From Ridgeia piscesae (Eukaryota; Annelida; Polychaeta; Sabellida; Siboglinidae), in NCBI GenBank assembly GCA_025642075.2, contig JAODUO010001069.1, forward strand, positions 95,341 to 159,340: a stretch of 64,000 bases of DNA, written 5' to 3'. The translations under genes and the position numbers were made by a program. Within the stretch, counting starts at the first letter, position 1. Each line of letters begins with the position of its first letter. The notes beneath the pieces are model-generated. The model was not told the origin of the DNA. It saw only the letters and a list, made by a program, of their open reading frames with translations, and did no database searches. Below, piece after piece: positions 57,701 to 64,000 of the stretch.

Positions 57701-58909
57701 GTACCAGTTACCTGCTGCTTCAGAATGTAAACAGTTTTGAATCTAAATTATGCATTTAAATTTTGAAGTCAAATGTCCCATTTTTACCAGTAGTTTTTCT
57801 CACATATATAATAGTCATGTTAGGTCAGCTAGGATGACATTAGCGTACACATCTGAAGGTTTATAGTTCCTTATCTCTCCTTGTCTTACCTTGGTAGTCA
57901 CGTCTCATGTCACCAATGGCTACCTACCTGACTACCACTTTCACTTTCACTTTCACTCCTGCTCACATATGTTGGATATATAAAAAACAGTGTTATTATT
58001 GTAATGAACTCTACTGAAGGACGTTAAGTGAAGCACAGTGTTTGTACCACATCTTGTTCCATTTGAGACCATTAAAGGTTATTATATTGTATTAGTTCAA
58101 CATCCAAACTGTTACTGTTAGCTATCAATATGCTTCATCTACACAGCCAGAATGTAAACACTATTGCTATTTTATCGACCCTTTAACCAGTTTTCATACA
58201 GCATACATAATTACCCCGCAAGTGCCTTTGTTTTGCATTTAATCATTTCTCTTCTTTGGTAGTTTTTATAAAATTTAAATACATATCTAATGTGTACTGT
58301 ATGGTTGATATCATTCTTAGAACAATAAAGTGGATTACCGGGTAATACATTCCATGTGATTGATGGAAGTAGATTCTCATCTAAAATTTGAATTATTCAT
58401 ACGATCGTTGGCAAGCTTCAACTTATTGACTATTTGTTTTATCTTTTTACAGCAACCATCATCAGCTCTGTTATTGACAATTTCACAGCATATTTACCTG
58501 TTGATATCATTCTTAGAACAATAAAGTGGATTGCCGGGTAATACATTCCATGTGATTGATAGAAGTAGATTCTCATCTAAAATTTGAATTTTTCATACGA
58601 TCGTTGGCAAGCTTCAACTTATTGACTGTTTGTTTGATCTTTTTACGGCAACCATCATCTTTCCATCATACCCCTGGGTAGTCTTGTATAAACAACTGTG
58701 TTGTAAGTAAACATTTGTTACCAGAGACAGCAGAATAGGTCTCATAGCAGTGACCTGTTTTGTCAGTTTCACAGGCCCAGTTGTTGTGTAGAATGAGACC
58801 TGATGAATGTGTCATTTGGTGTGTGACAGGCCTCGGTTTCGACAGTTTGACGGCAGCCACGAATCTCCAACAGCTGGCCGAGATGTGGTCAGCCCAGCCC
58901 AAGTGCCTG
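27282..58909 (+). CDS. UVRAG: UVRAG, VPS34-Beclin 1 complex subunit (16 exons, 3' end outside window)
   Basis: Sixteen exons join in consistent phases to about 482 codons (human UVRAG is 699). Order: N-terminal C2 region (residues about 20-157: [44 protein letters not shown]), the [11 protein letters not shown] linker, coiled coil (about 190-310), then the conserved C-terminal domain ([71 protein letters not shown]). UVRAG binds Beclin 1 through its coiled coil in the class III PI3-kinase complex II and acts in endosome maturation and autophagosome-lysosome traffic. The start ATG follows an in-frame TAA five codons upstream. One extra T in exon 10 breaks the frame. The introns are loaded with minisatellites, many of which repeat the gene's own splice junctions. 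Confidence 0.95.
27339..28929 (+). other. UVRAG intron 1
   Basis: It contains an antisense LINE remnant (27690-28135). The rest is unique intronic sequence without other supported features. Confidence 0.75.
27690..28135 (-). mobile_element. CR1-like LINE reverse transcriptase C-terminal fragment
   Basis: The minus-strand frame reads [20 protein letters not shown], then [51 protein letters not shown] and [13 protein letters not shown]. These are the ordered signatures of the RT thumb/C-terminus of CR1/jockey-type elements (LE-IQRR, RR-R-DL-E--KI, TRGH, F--R---WN-LP). A frameshift near 27755 moves the usual [12 protein letters not shown] end to another frame. 5'-truncated and inactive, and different from the LINE in the 1-8.8 kb mosaic. 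Confidence 0.85.
28930..29056 (+). CDS. UVRAG: UVRAG exon 2 (start of C2 region)
   Basis: After TTGTTTCAG it encodes [20 protein letters not shown] and later [12 protein letters not shown], matching human RRLRHLRNIAARNI and YFTLHL. It is 42 codons plus one base; the G pairs with CA of exon 3 to make alanine. The donor CAG|GTATTT is the first of about 35 tandem copies. The long open frame through this region is in a different frame from the exon. Confidence 0.92.
29028..30570. repeat. 45-bp minisatellite carrying the UVRAG exon 2 donor
   Basis: About 35 direct copies of a 45-bp unit, whose first copy straddles the end of exon 2. Each unit has the exon-like CTACAACACCCAG followed by the intron start GTATTTATA. 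The exon itself supplies the first ACACTACAACACCCAG. Variant positions are CCTACAAC/CATACAAC/CATACTAC, TACATC/TACGTC and TCTGACC/CCTGACA. The unit length is a multiple of three and lacks stops in several frames, which creates long artefactual ORFs on both strands. Confidence 0.95.
30571..31019 (+). other. UVRAG intron 2, distal part
   Basis: A stretch at 30610-30760 is rich in GTACTCGTACT-like words (AGTAATCGTACTCGAGTACA). The remainder is unremarkable. Confidence 0.5.
31020..31134. repeat. Short tandem repeat abutting the exon 3 acceptor
   Basis: Four copies of a unit of about 34 bp with GTGCTGTTGTTTATAAATGT. The last copy changes from TTTATAAATG to TTTCCAG and forms the acceptor of exon 3. 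The repeat therefore ends exactly at a splice site but, unlike others here, contains no exon sequence. Confidence 0.8.
31135..31169 (+). CDS. UVRAG: UVRAG exon 3
   Basis: This is a 35-nt micro-exon between TTTCCAG and CTG|GTATGT, encoding (A)[11 protein letters not shown]. It corresponds to the EFYRSEVIKNSL stretch before NPTW in human UVRAG. The phases fit both neighbours exactly. Confidence 0.88.
31440..31646 (+). mobile_element. Non-LTR retrotransposon tail, degraded
   Basis: The plus-strand frame reads [20 protein letters not shown], then [20 protein letters not shown] and ends in a stop. The pattern Y-eAL---L-SL--RR--LC--FF and HKLH-LLP resembles the last part of invertebrate LINE reverse transcriptases. 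No upstream RT motifs remain. Confidence 0.5.
32744..32771. repeat. (AT)n microsatellite
   Basis: An AT dinucleotide run in UVRAG intron 3, with a shorter one at about 32793-32802. Confidence 0.9.
33261..33330 (+). CDS. UVRAG: UVRAG exon 4
   Basis: After TGTATCGCAG it encodes [23 protein letters not shown] with one extra base. NPTW matches the human GSLNPTWRSLDF site exactly. The donor T|GTATCC is non-optimal; it is chosen because its phase 1 end supplies the T of the phenylalanine codon at the start of exon 5. The GTGTAT donor two bases earlier would break the frame. Confidence 0.85.
33331..33880 (+). other. UVRAG intron 4
   Basis: Unique sequence and a long (CA)n tract close to the exon 5 acceptor. 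Confidence 0.8.
33680..33773. repeat. (CA)n microsatellite
   Basis: About 47 CA units, preceded by an impure CACACT/CTCTCA stretch. Confidence 0.97.
33881..33978 (+). CDS. UVRAG: UVRAG exon 5
   Basis: Two bases complete phenylalanine, then [20 protein letters not shown] and [12 protein letters not shown]. It aligns with human CFVVKIWGG...LLIEWKVCLDGLKYLGQQ, the last strands of the C2 region. The acceptor is CACTGGTCAG and the donor AAG|GTACTG. Confidence 0.93.
34010..34690. repeat. 29-bp minisatellite in UVRAG intron 5
   Basis: About 23 copies of a 29-bp unit with TATCCAAAGTAATCC and CAATGTACACAGATG. It begins about 35 bp after the exon 5 donor but contains no recognisable exon sequence. 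Three overlapping minus-strand open frames of over 220 codons here are repeat artefacts, because a 29-bp unit shifts frame each copy and lacks stops. Confidence 0.95.
34941..35024 (+). CDS. UVRAG: UVRAG exon 6
   Basis: Exactly 28 codons in phase 0 between TTGACTTTAG and [29 protein letters not shown] then YYGIRPQQ. It matches human IHARNQNEIIFGLNDGYYG at the end of the C2 region. Confidence 0.93.
35104..37540. repeat. 22-bp minisatellite in UVRAG intron 6
   Basis: About 110 copies of a 22-bp unit, CACTTGTCACAAGGAACG plus TGGA or AGGA. Variants (CCCTTG, ACGAACGAAG, ACATTTG) fall into recurring 3-6-unit blocks, showing higher-order duplication. The outer parts (35.1-35.8 and 37.2-37.5 kb) carry TGGA or ACATG types and the middle AGGACC types. 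All three plus frames are open for hundreds of codons because the unit has no stop in any register; these are not genes. A degenerate repeat with GTGTACA/CAATGAGAAC words follows to about 37930. Confidence 0.95.
38030..38121 (+). CDS. UVRAG: UVRAG exon 7
   Basis: After TTGCCGTAG it encodes [20 protein letters not shown] and [11 protein letters not shown] (last codon split), matching human [20 protein letters not shown]. It ends in phase 2 at CG|GTAAGT. Confidence 0.93.
38122..38670 (+). other. UVRAG intron 7, proximal part
   Basis: Unique AT-rich intronic sequence before the splice-acceptor array. No features seen. Confidence 0.6.
38671..42704. repeat. 57/53-bp minisatellite carrying the UVRAG exon 8 acceptor and exon start
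   Basis: About 70 direct copies. Each unit holds a pyrimidine/TG tract (TGTCTGTCTGTCTG), a CACAG acceptor, and the first 28 nt of exon 8 or a diverged version of them (GATACAGATGATTCTGCGAG, then CCATCAAG), followed by TTGACTG. The final unit is the genuine exon 8. The 57-bp form is 19 codons and stays open in the exon frame ([19 protein letters not shown]). The 53-bp form lacks one TCTG. Left-hand copies carry TCTGTGTGTCATC where the exon has TCTGCGAGCCATC; right-hand copies mostly match the exon. Confidence 0.97.
42677..42782 (+). CDS. UVRAG: UVRAG exon 8 (start of coiled coil)
   Basis: It encodes [20 protein letters not shown] and [15 protein letters not shown], matching human [26 protein letters not shown]. 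The first G completes arginine with CG of exon 7. The first 28 nt are shared with the upstream array; coding sequence diverges from the array at CAAGCAAAC. Both ends of this exon are embedded in tandem repeats. Confidence 0.92.
42771..43105. repeat. 36-bp repeat carrying the UVRAG exon 8 donor
   Basis: About nine copies of a unit of about 36 bp. Each has (A)TAGAACAAGGTAAACA, a copy of the exon 8 end CAGAACAAG and its donor GTAAACA, followed by CTCTTCTGTTAGTCTTCC. The first copy is the genuine junction at 42782/42783. Confidence 0.95.
43178..43304 (+). CDS. UVRAG: UVRAG exon 9 (coiled coil)
   Basis: Between CACTTCAG and AGAG|GTAGGT, 42 codons plus one base encode [20 protein letters not shown] and [20 protein letters not shown]. 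This is a helical, charged segment at the place of the Beclin 1-binding coiled coil. Confidence 0.9.
43305..43736 (+). other. UVRAG intron 9
   Basis: Unique intronic sequence; nothing else seen before the duplicated acceptor. Confidence 0.6.
43743..43850. repeat. 50-bp duplication of the UVRAG exon 10 acceptor
   Basis: Two copies, 50 bp apart, of TATACATGT(C/A)CACCGTTCAC, then TCTCTTGCAG and the exon start AGAAA(G/A)CCCT(C/G)AAG. Acceptor AGs end at 43778 and 43828. Using the first would add 50 nt and bring in a stop, so the second is taken as genuine. Confidence 0.9.
43829..43914 (+). CDS. UVRAG: UVRAG exon 10 (coiled coil, with 1-nt frame break)
   Basis: The phases of exons 9 and 11 require 85 nt, but 86 are present. 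The first frame reads (E)KTLKEYF and then hits TGA at TACTTTTGAG. With one T fewer the exon continues [20 protein letters not shown] to AG|GTCAGT and joins exon 11 correctly. The likeliest cause is a homopolymer consensus error; a real polymorphism or null allele is possible. Confidence 0.85.
43901..46388. repeat. 52-bp minisatellite carrying the UVRAG exon 10 donor
   Basis: About 47 copies of a 52-bp unit beginning TACTTTGAAGTGAG, the last 14 nt of exon 10, followed by the donor GTCAGTACAG and then ACGTGGTAGTTGTCGTGAG. The copies are remarkably uniform over most of the array. In the exon frame each unit contains TAG, so only the first donor gives a normal protein. Small deletions cluster near 44310, 44460 and 45530-45700. 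Confidence 0.97.
46389..47087 (+). other. UVRAG intron 10, distal part
   Basis: It has unique sequence, a TGTCATG heptamer array, and decayed ATGACATGCTTGACACAA-type repeats before the exon 11 acceptor. Confidence 0.6.
46735..46838. repeat. (TGTCATG)n heptamer repeat
   Basis: About 15 perfect copies of a 7-bp unit, followed by diverged copies up to about 47040. Confidence 0.95.
47088..47175 (+). CDS. UVRAG: UVRAG exon 11 (end of coiled coil)
   Basis: The first G completes arginine, then [20 protein letters not shown] and LSLIYPVVE, matching human [26 protein letters not shown]. Acceptor TGTCACTAG, donor GAG|GTAAGG in phase 0. Confidence 0.94.
47162..48930. repeat. 35-bp minisatellite carrying the UVRAG exon 11 donor
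   Basis: About 48 copies of a 35-bp unit: CCCCATTGTAGAG, nearly the last 13 nt of exon 11 (CCCCGTTGTAGAG), followed by GTAAGGTCACCCACCTC and ATTGA. The first unit is the genuine junction. Blocks at 47755-48010 and 48360-48420 and everything after about 48830 are full of irregular indels, suggesting poor consensus. Confidence 0.93.
48931..50073 (+). other. UVRAG intron 11, distal part, with 42-bp repeat
   Basis: After the donor array comes a decayed stretch, then at about 49385-49760 eight or nine copies of a unit of about 42 bp with GACAGACATGATCATCTGAT and GTGTGTTTGTGG. Diverged GACAG-TGTGACAT copies run on toward the exon 12 acceptor. The segment 49080-49450 has odd homopolymers (GGGGTGGTTTTG) that look like sequencing error. 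Confidence 0.7.
50074..50134 (+). CDS. UVRAG: UVRAG exon 12
   Basis: Between TTGTTGACAG and GCAG|GTTTGT it encodes [20 protein letters not shown] plus one base. [11 protein letters not shown] is nearly identical to human CGVKLPNSEDF. Confidence 0.95.
50135..51309 (+). other. UVRAG intron 12
   Basis: It contains one copy of an interspersed repeat (50250-50682). The rest is unique intronic sequence. Confidence 0.6.
50250..50682 (+). repeat. Interspersed repeat, copy A
   Basis: This region recurs inverted at 57242-57696 with high similarity (GATGTAAGACCACAATAAGG at one end and TATAATGGTCGC near the other). A short third piece lies at 58458-58500 (AGCTCTGTTATTGACAATTT). No coding potential was recognised; probably an old non-autonomous transposon. 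Confidence 0.85.
51303..51433. repeat. 40-bp repeat carrying the UVRAG exon 13 acceptor and exon start
   Basis: AG acceptors end at 51328, 51368 and 51408, exactly 40 bp apart. Each is TGTTGCCCTTGGTTACAG followed by GTCAAGATGAGACCATGAT (one copy GTCAACACGAG). The pyrimidine tract is itself a copy of exon 13 sequence, where the exon reads TGTTGCCCTGGGTTACACG. One unit shifts the frame by one, so only the last AG gives normal UVRAG. Confidence 0.95.
51409..51574 (+). CDS. UVRAG: UVRAG exon 13
   Basis: Two bases complete glycine, then [40 protein letters not shown] and [14 protein letters not shown]. It closely matches human [26 protein letters not shown] and NDKLTEKER. It is the best conserved exon in the window. 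Ends in phase 2 at AA|GTAAGT. Confidence 0.97.
51575..52199 (+). other. UVRAG intron 13
   Basis: Unique intronic sequence; one of the few introns here without a tandem array. Confidence 0.7.
52200..52278 (+). CDS. UVRAG: UVRAG exon 14
   Basis: Between TTGCTTTTAG and CAG|GTACTT it encodes (N)[26 protein letters not shown] in phase, matching human [26 protein letters not shown]. Confidence 0.96.
52424..55130. repeat. Minisatellite with higher-order structure in UVRAG intron 14
   Basis: About 80 copies built from three unit types: CAGTCTCAAACTGTTTAGAC plus ATTAGTTCATCA (32 bp), the same with a CAGTATC prefix (39 bp), and a CAGTCTCAAAGCAGTTTACA form (33 bp). In the right half the 39- and 33-bp types alternate as dimers of about 72 bp, while 52.7-53.1 kb is mainly the 32-bp type. 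Each unit ends in an acceptor-like TTCATCACAG, but I see no exon sequence in it. Confidence 0.95.
55181..55525. repeat. 50-bp repeat carrying the UVRAG exon 15 acceptor and exon start
   Basis: Six 50-bp copies with TTTATGTCACTAG followed by CTGTGGTTCTACTGTGG, at 55201, 55251, 55301, 55351, 55401 and 55451. They precede the genuine exon, which starts at 55501 with CTGCGGTTCTACTGTGG. Each copy carries an acceptor and about 17 nt of exon, and all share the CGG to TGG change relative to the exon. Confidence 0.96.
55501..55592 (+). CDS. UVRAG: UVRAG exon 15
   Basis: It encodes [20 protein letters not shown] and [10 protein letters not shown] with a phase 2 end at AT|GTATGT. It matches human [29 protein letters not shown]. 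Confidence 0.95.
55593..57241 (+). other. UVRAG intron 15, proximal part
   Basis: Unique sequence without tandem arrays. Short open frames here (for example 55997-56221) have no recognisable motifs and no coding support. Confidence 0.6.
57242..57696 (-). repeat. Interspersed repeat, copy B (inverted relative to copy A)
   Basis: The reverse complement of 50250-50682 with scattered differences, for example TACATC at the right end and GGCGACCATTATAACG near the left. Together with copy A it forms a 7-kb-spaced inverted pair around exons 13-15. Confidence 0.85.
57697..58829 (+). other. UVRAG intron 15, distal part, with a direct duplication
   Basis: It contains two direct copies of a segment of about 160 bp, 58304-58462 and 58500-58660 (GTTGATATCATTCTTAGAAC ... 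TTTTTAC-GCAACCATCATC), separated by a 38-bp fragment of the interspersed repeat. Otherwise unique. Confidence 0.75.
58830..58909 (+). CDS. UVRAG: UVRAG exon 16 (Pro/Ser-rich tail begins)
   Basis: Between GTGTGACAG and CTG|GTGAGT. Continuing the phase of exon 15 gives (M)[26 protein letters not shown] plus one base, which fits the low-complexity region after the conserved domain (human ...IPVPKRQSSIFGG). Another frame is also open, so this assignment depends on the phase chain. Conservation is low. Confidence 0.7.
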
Positions 58910-59221
58910 GTGAGTGAATCGGGCGCAAAGTTAAGGGTTGTTACAAAACAAGAAATACTGTTTTGAGAAATTGGTTTGTATAGTTTTCCAGAAACAGGTG
59001 CCTGTGTCTTGTTAAACCCAAACACATGTTCGGCTTCGATAATCTAGTTCTGATTTACTTTTTGTTCCTAAAGTCAATACAGCTGTACTAGTATTGGGAC
59101 TAGGGCTTTTGCTGTGGGTGAACCTAATCTTAGGAATATGCTTCCTTCTGTTGCTAAAATTACAATATTGTTAAATTCTGCCATCATTTAGAGACATACC
59201 TTTACAACCTTGCGTATCCAC

Positions 59222-62200
59222 GTAACTATTTCTAAGGCAGATAGTCCCCCTGGCCAGTGGGTAAAATTAGTAACATTCTAACTATTTCTTAGGCAGATAG
59301 TCCTCCTGGCCAGTGGGTAAAATTAGTAACATTCTAACTATTTCTAAGGCAGATAGTCCCCCTGGTCTGTGAGGAAAATTACTAACATTCTAACTATTTT
59401 TAAGGCAGATAGTCCCCCTGGCCAGTGGGTAAAATTAGTAACATTCTAACTATTTCTAAGGCAGATAGTCCTCCTGGTCAGTGGGGAAAATTAGCAACAT
59501 GCTAACTATTTCTAAGGCAGATAGTCCCCCTGGCCAGTGGGGAAAATTAGTAACATTCTAACTATTTCTAAGGCAGATAGTCCTCCTGGCCAGTGGGTAA
59601 AATTAGTAACATTCTAACTATTTCTAAGGCAGATAGTCCTCCTGGCCAGTGGGTAAAATTAGTAACATTCTAACTATTTCTAAGGCAGATAGTCCTCCTG
59701 GCCAGTGGGAAAAATTAGTAACATTCTAACTATTTCTAAGGCAGATAGTCCTCCTGGTCAGTGGGGAAAATTTGTAACATTCTAACTATTTCTAAGGCAG
59801 ATAGTCTCCCTGGTCTGTGGGGAAAATTAGTAACATTCTAACTATTTCTAAGGCAGATAGTCCCCTGGTCTGTGGGGAAAATAAATTAGTAACATTCTAA
59901 CTATTTCTAAGGCAGATAGTCCCCCTGGTCAGTTGGGAAAATTAGTAACATTCTAACAATTTCTAAGGCAGATAGTCCCCCTGGTCTGTGGGGAAAATTA
60001 GTAACATTCTAACTATTTCTAAGGCAGATAGTCCCCCTGGTCTGTGGGGGAAATTAGTAACATTCTAACTACTTCTAACGCAGATAGTCCCCCTGGCCAG
60101 TGGGTAAAATTAGTAACATTCTAACTATTTCTAAGGCAGATAGTCCTCCTGGTCAGTAGGTAAAATTAGTAACATTCTAACTACTTCTAACGCAGATAGT
60201 CCCCCTGGTCTGTGGGGGAAATTAGTAACATTCTAACTACTTCTAACGCAGATAGTCCCCCTGGCCAGTAGGTAAAATTAGTAACATTCTAACTACTTCT
60301 AACGCAGATAGTCCCCCTGGCCAGTGGGTAAAATTAGTAACATTCTAACTACTTCTAACGCAGATAGTCCTCCTGGCCAGTGGGTAAAATTAGTAACATT
60401 CTAACTACTTCTAACGCAGATAGTCCCCTGGCCAGTGGGTAAAATTAGTAACATTCTAACTACTTCTAACGCAGATAGTCCTCCTGGCCAGTGGGTAAAA
60501 TTAGTAACATTCTAACTACTTCTAAGGCAGATAGTCCCCCTGGTCTGTGGGGAAAATTAGTAACATTCTAACTACTTCTAACGCAGATAGTCCCCCTGGC
60601 CAGTGGGTAAAATTAGTAACATTCTAACTACTTCTAACGCAGATAGTCCTCCTGGCCAGTGGGTAAAATTAGTAACATTCTAACTACTTCTAAGCAGATA
60701 GTCCTCCTGGCCAGTGGGTAAAATTAGTAACATTCTAACTATTCTAAGCAGATAGTCCTCCGGCCAGTAGGAAAATTTGTAACATTCAATATTCAAGAGA
60801 TAGTCCCCTGGCCAGGGGGGGAAAAATTGTAACATTTTAACTATTCAAGCAGATAGTCCCCCTAGTGGGAAAATTAGTAACATTCTAACTCTTCTAAGCA
60901 GAAGTCCTCCTGGTCAGTGGAAAATTGTAACATTCAACTACTTCTAAGCAGATAGTCCCCCGGCCGTGGGAAAATTAAAATTCTAACTATTCTCGCAGAT
61001 AGTCCCCTGGCCGTGGGAAAATTAGTAACATTCTAACATTCTAAGCAGATAGTCCCCCCGGCCCGTGGGAAAAATTAGTAACATTTTAACATTCTAAGCA
61101 GAAGTTTCCCGGCCGTGGAAAATTAGTAACATTCTAACTATTTCTAAGGCAGATAGTCCCCCTGGTCTGTGGGGAAAATTAGTAACATTCTAACTACTTC
61201 TAACGCAGATAGTCCCCCTGGCCAGTAGGTAAAATTAGTAACATTCTAACTACTTCTAACGCAGATAGTCCTCCTGGTCAGTAGGTAAAATTAGTAACAT
61301 TCTAACTACTTCTAACGCAGATAGTCCTCCTGGCCAGTAGGTAAAATTAGTAACATTCTAACTACTTCTAACGCAGATAGTCCTCCTGGCCAGTAGGTAA
61401 AATTAGTAACATTCTAACTACTTCTAACGCAGATAGTCCTCCTGGCCAGTAGGTAAAATTAGTAACATTCTAACTACTTCTAACGCAGATAGTCCTCCTG
61501 GCCAGTAGGTAAAATTAGTAACATTCTAACTACTTCTAACGCAGATAGTCCTCCTGGCCAGTGGGTAAAATTAGTAACATTCTAACTACTTCTAACGCAG
61601 ATAGTCCTCCTGGCCAGTGGGTAAAATTAGTAACATTCTAACTACTTCTAACGCAGATAGTCCCCTGGCCAGTGGGTAAAATTAGTAACATTCTAACTAC
61701 TTCTAACGCAGATAGTCCTCCTGGCCAGTGGGTAAAATTAGTAACATTCTAACTACTTCTAACGCAGATAGTCCTCCTGGCCAGTAGGTAAAATTAGTAA
61801 CATTCTAACTACTTCTAACGCAGATAGTCCCCCTGGCCAGTGGGTAAAATTAGTAACATTCTAACTATTTCTAACGCAGATAGTCCTCCTGGCCAGTGGG
61901 TAAAATTAGTAACATTCTAACTACTTCTAACGCAGATAGTCCTCCTGGCCAGTAGGTAAAATTAGTAACATTCTAACTACTTCTAACGCAGATAGTCCTC
62001 CTGGTCGTGGAAAATTAGTAACATTCTAACTACTTCTAACGCAGATAGTCCTCCTGGCAGTGGGTAAAATTAGTAACATTCTAACTACTTCTAACGCAGA
62101 TAGTCCTCCTGGCCAGTAGGTAAAATTAGTAACATTCTAACTACTTCTAACGCAGATAGTCCTCCTGGCCAGTAGGTAAAATTAGTAACATTCTAACTAC

Positions 62201-64000
62201 TTCTAACGCAGATAGTCCTCCTGGCAGTAGGTAAAATTAGTTTTAAAATTCTAAGCAGATAGTCCTCCTGGCCAGTGGTAAAATTAGTAACATTCTAACT
62301 ACTTCTAACGCAGATAGTCCCCCTGGCCAGTAGGTAAAATTAGTAACATTCTAACTACTTCTAACGCAGATAGTCCTCCTGGCCAGTAGGTAAAATTAGT
62401 AACATTCTAACTACTTCTAACGCAGATAGTCCTCCTGGCCAGTAGGTAAAATTAGTAACATTCTAACTACTTCTAACGCAGATAGTCCTCCTGGCCAGTA
62501 GGTAAAATTAGTAACATTCTAACTACTTCTAACGCAGATAGTCCTCCTGGCCAGTAGGTAAAATTAGTAACTTCTAATATTCTAACGCAGATAGTCCTCC
62601 TGGCAGTAGGTAAAATTAGTAACATTCTAACTATTCTAAGGCAGATAGTCCTCCTGGTCAGTAGGTAAAATTAGTAACATTCTAACTACTTCTAACGCAG
62701 ATAGTCCTCCTGGCCAGTAGGTAAAATTAGTAACATTCTAACTACTTCTAACGCAGATAGTCCTCCTGGTCAGTAGGTAAAATTAGTAACATTCTAACTA
62801 CTTCTAACGCAGATAGTCCTCCTGGCCAGTAGGTAAAATTAGTAACATTCTAACTACTTCTAACGCAGATAGTCCTCCTGGCCAGTAGGTAAAATTAGTA
62901 ACATTCTAACTACTTCTAACGCAGATAGTCCTCCTGGCCAGTAGGTAAAATTAGTAACATTCTAACTACTTCTAACGCAGATAGTCCTCCTGGCCAGTAG
63001 GTAAAATTAGTAACATTCTAACTACTTCTAACGCAGATAGTCCTCCTGGTCAGTGGGGAAAATTAGTAACATTCTAACTACTTCTAACGCAGATAGTCCT
63101 CCTGGCCAGTGGGTAAAATTAGTAACATTCTAACTACTTCTAACGCAGATAGTCCTCCTGGCCAGTGGGGAAAATTAGTAACATTCTAACTACTTCTAAC
63201 GCAGATAGTCCTCCTGGCCAGTGGGGAAAATTAGTAACATTCTAACTACTTCTAACGCAGATAGTCCTCCTGGCAGTGGTAAAATTAGTAACATTCTAAC
63301 TACTTCTAACCCGATAGTCCTCCTGGCAGTGGTAAAATTAGTAACATTCTAACTATTCTAACGCAGATAGTCCTCCTGGCCAGTAGGTAAAATTAGTAAC
63401 ATTCTAACTACTTCTAACGCAGATAGTCCTCCTGGTCAGTAGGTAAAATTAGTAACATTCTAACCTTCAAGCAGATATCCTCCTGGCAGTGGTAAAATTA
63501 TAACATTCTAATATTTTTAACGCAGATATTCCTGGCCCGTAAAAATTAGTAACATTCTAACTAAACCCAAAAGTCCCCCTGGAGTGGGGAAAATTAGTAA
63601 CATTCTAACTATTTAACGCGAAGTCCTCCTGGCCCGGGGTAAAAATTAGTAACATTTAACTATTCTAACCAGAAGTCCTCCTGGCCAGTGGGGAAAAATT
63701 TGTAACTTCTAACTTTTTAAGAGATAGTCCTCCTGGCCCGTGGTAAAATTAGTAACATTCTAACTACTTCTAACGCAGATAGTCCTCCTGGCCAGTGGTA
63801 AAATTAGTAACATTCTAACTATTCTAACGCAGATAGTCCTCCTGGCCCGTAGGTAAAATTAGTAACATTCTAACTACTTCTAAGCAGATAGTCCTCCTGG
63901 CCCAAGGGAAATTAGTAACATTTAACATTCTAACGCAGATAGTTCCCGGGCCCGTAGGTAAAATTTGTAAATTCTAACTTTTTAAGCGATATCCCCCCCT
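59222..64000. repeat. 56-bp minisatellite with acceptor-like units, runs off the window
   Basis: About 85 copies of a unit of about 56 bp: ACATTCTAACTA(T/C)TTCTAA, then (G/C)GCAG, then ATAGTCC(C/T)CCTGGCCAGT and GGGTAAAATTAGTA. The arrangement pyrimidine-rich tract, CAG, constant block is like the acceptor arrays of exons 8, 13 and 15. Left copies use TTTCTAAGGCAG and right copies CTTCTAACGCAG. Dense indels at about 60700-61110, 62220-62270 and after 63290 suggest poor consensus. Confidence 0.95.

Noticed and set aside
58760..58966. Alternative frame over UVRAG exon 16 encoding [20 protein letters not shown]
   Set aside because: It looks like a plausible helix, but the phase 2 end of exon 15 requires the other frame. 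It would only apply if an unseen exon intervenes.

Overview
This is a fragment of an animal (metazoan) nuclear genome. It shows spliced genes with consensus GT/AG introns, long repeat-filled introns, remnants of non-LTR and DNA transposons, and no bacterial operon or CRISPR features. The species cannot be fixed from sequence alone. The invertebrate-like transposon set, together with minisatellites that repeat splice junctions, fits an aquatic invertebrate. I recall such minisatellites being described in amphioxus genes, so amphioxus is my first guess (weakly held); a mollusc or other invertebrate is also possible.

Layout. 1-8.8 kb is a mosaic of segmental duplications built from a CR1/L2-like LINE fragment (minus strand), non-coding spacers and a recurrent coiled-coil-like exon. 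9.2-12.45 kb is a 73-bp minisatellite. 13.5-15.4 kb holds broken DNA-transposon genes (EnSpm/CACTA-like and Mutator-like). 16.4-18.9 kb has weak, unassigned exon candidates. 19.1-22.56 kb is a 28-bp minisatellite. 23.3-25.5 kb carries LAMTOR4 on the minus strand (three coding exons, complete). 27.28 kb to the right edge carries UVRAG on the plus strand: 16 coding exons, about 482 codons, with the 3' end beyond the window.

The two genes are head to head across an upstream interval of about 1.8 kb between start codons. Both products work at the endosome/lysosome: LAMTOR4 in the Ragulator complex that recruits mTORC1, UVRAG in the VPS34-Beclin 1 complex II. A shared promoter is an inference.

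The outstanding feature is the UVRAG introns. At least seven tandem arrays have units that contain a splice site of the adjacent exon plus a piece of that exon: the exon 2 donor (45-bp unit), exon 8 acceptor (57/53 bp, about 70 copies), exon 8 donor (36 bp), exon 10 acceptor (50 bp, two copies), exon 10 donor (52 bp, about 47 copies), exon 11 donor (35 bp), exon 13 acceptor (40 bp) and exon 15 acceptor (50 bp). LAMTOR4 exon 2 has a weaker version. The right-hand 56-bp array has the same acceptor-like architecture and probably anticipates the next UVRAG exon. Almost all long ORFs in the window are by-products of these arrays.

Sequence quality is uneven. Several array stretches (about 47.75-49.45, 60.7-61.1 and 63.3-64.0 kb) carry dense indels typical of unpolished long-read consensus, and UVRAG exon 10 has one extra base that breaks the frame.
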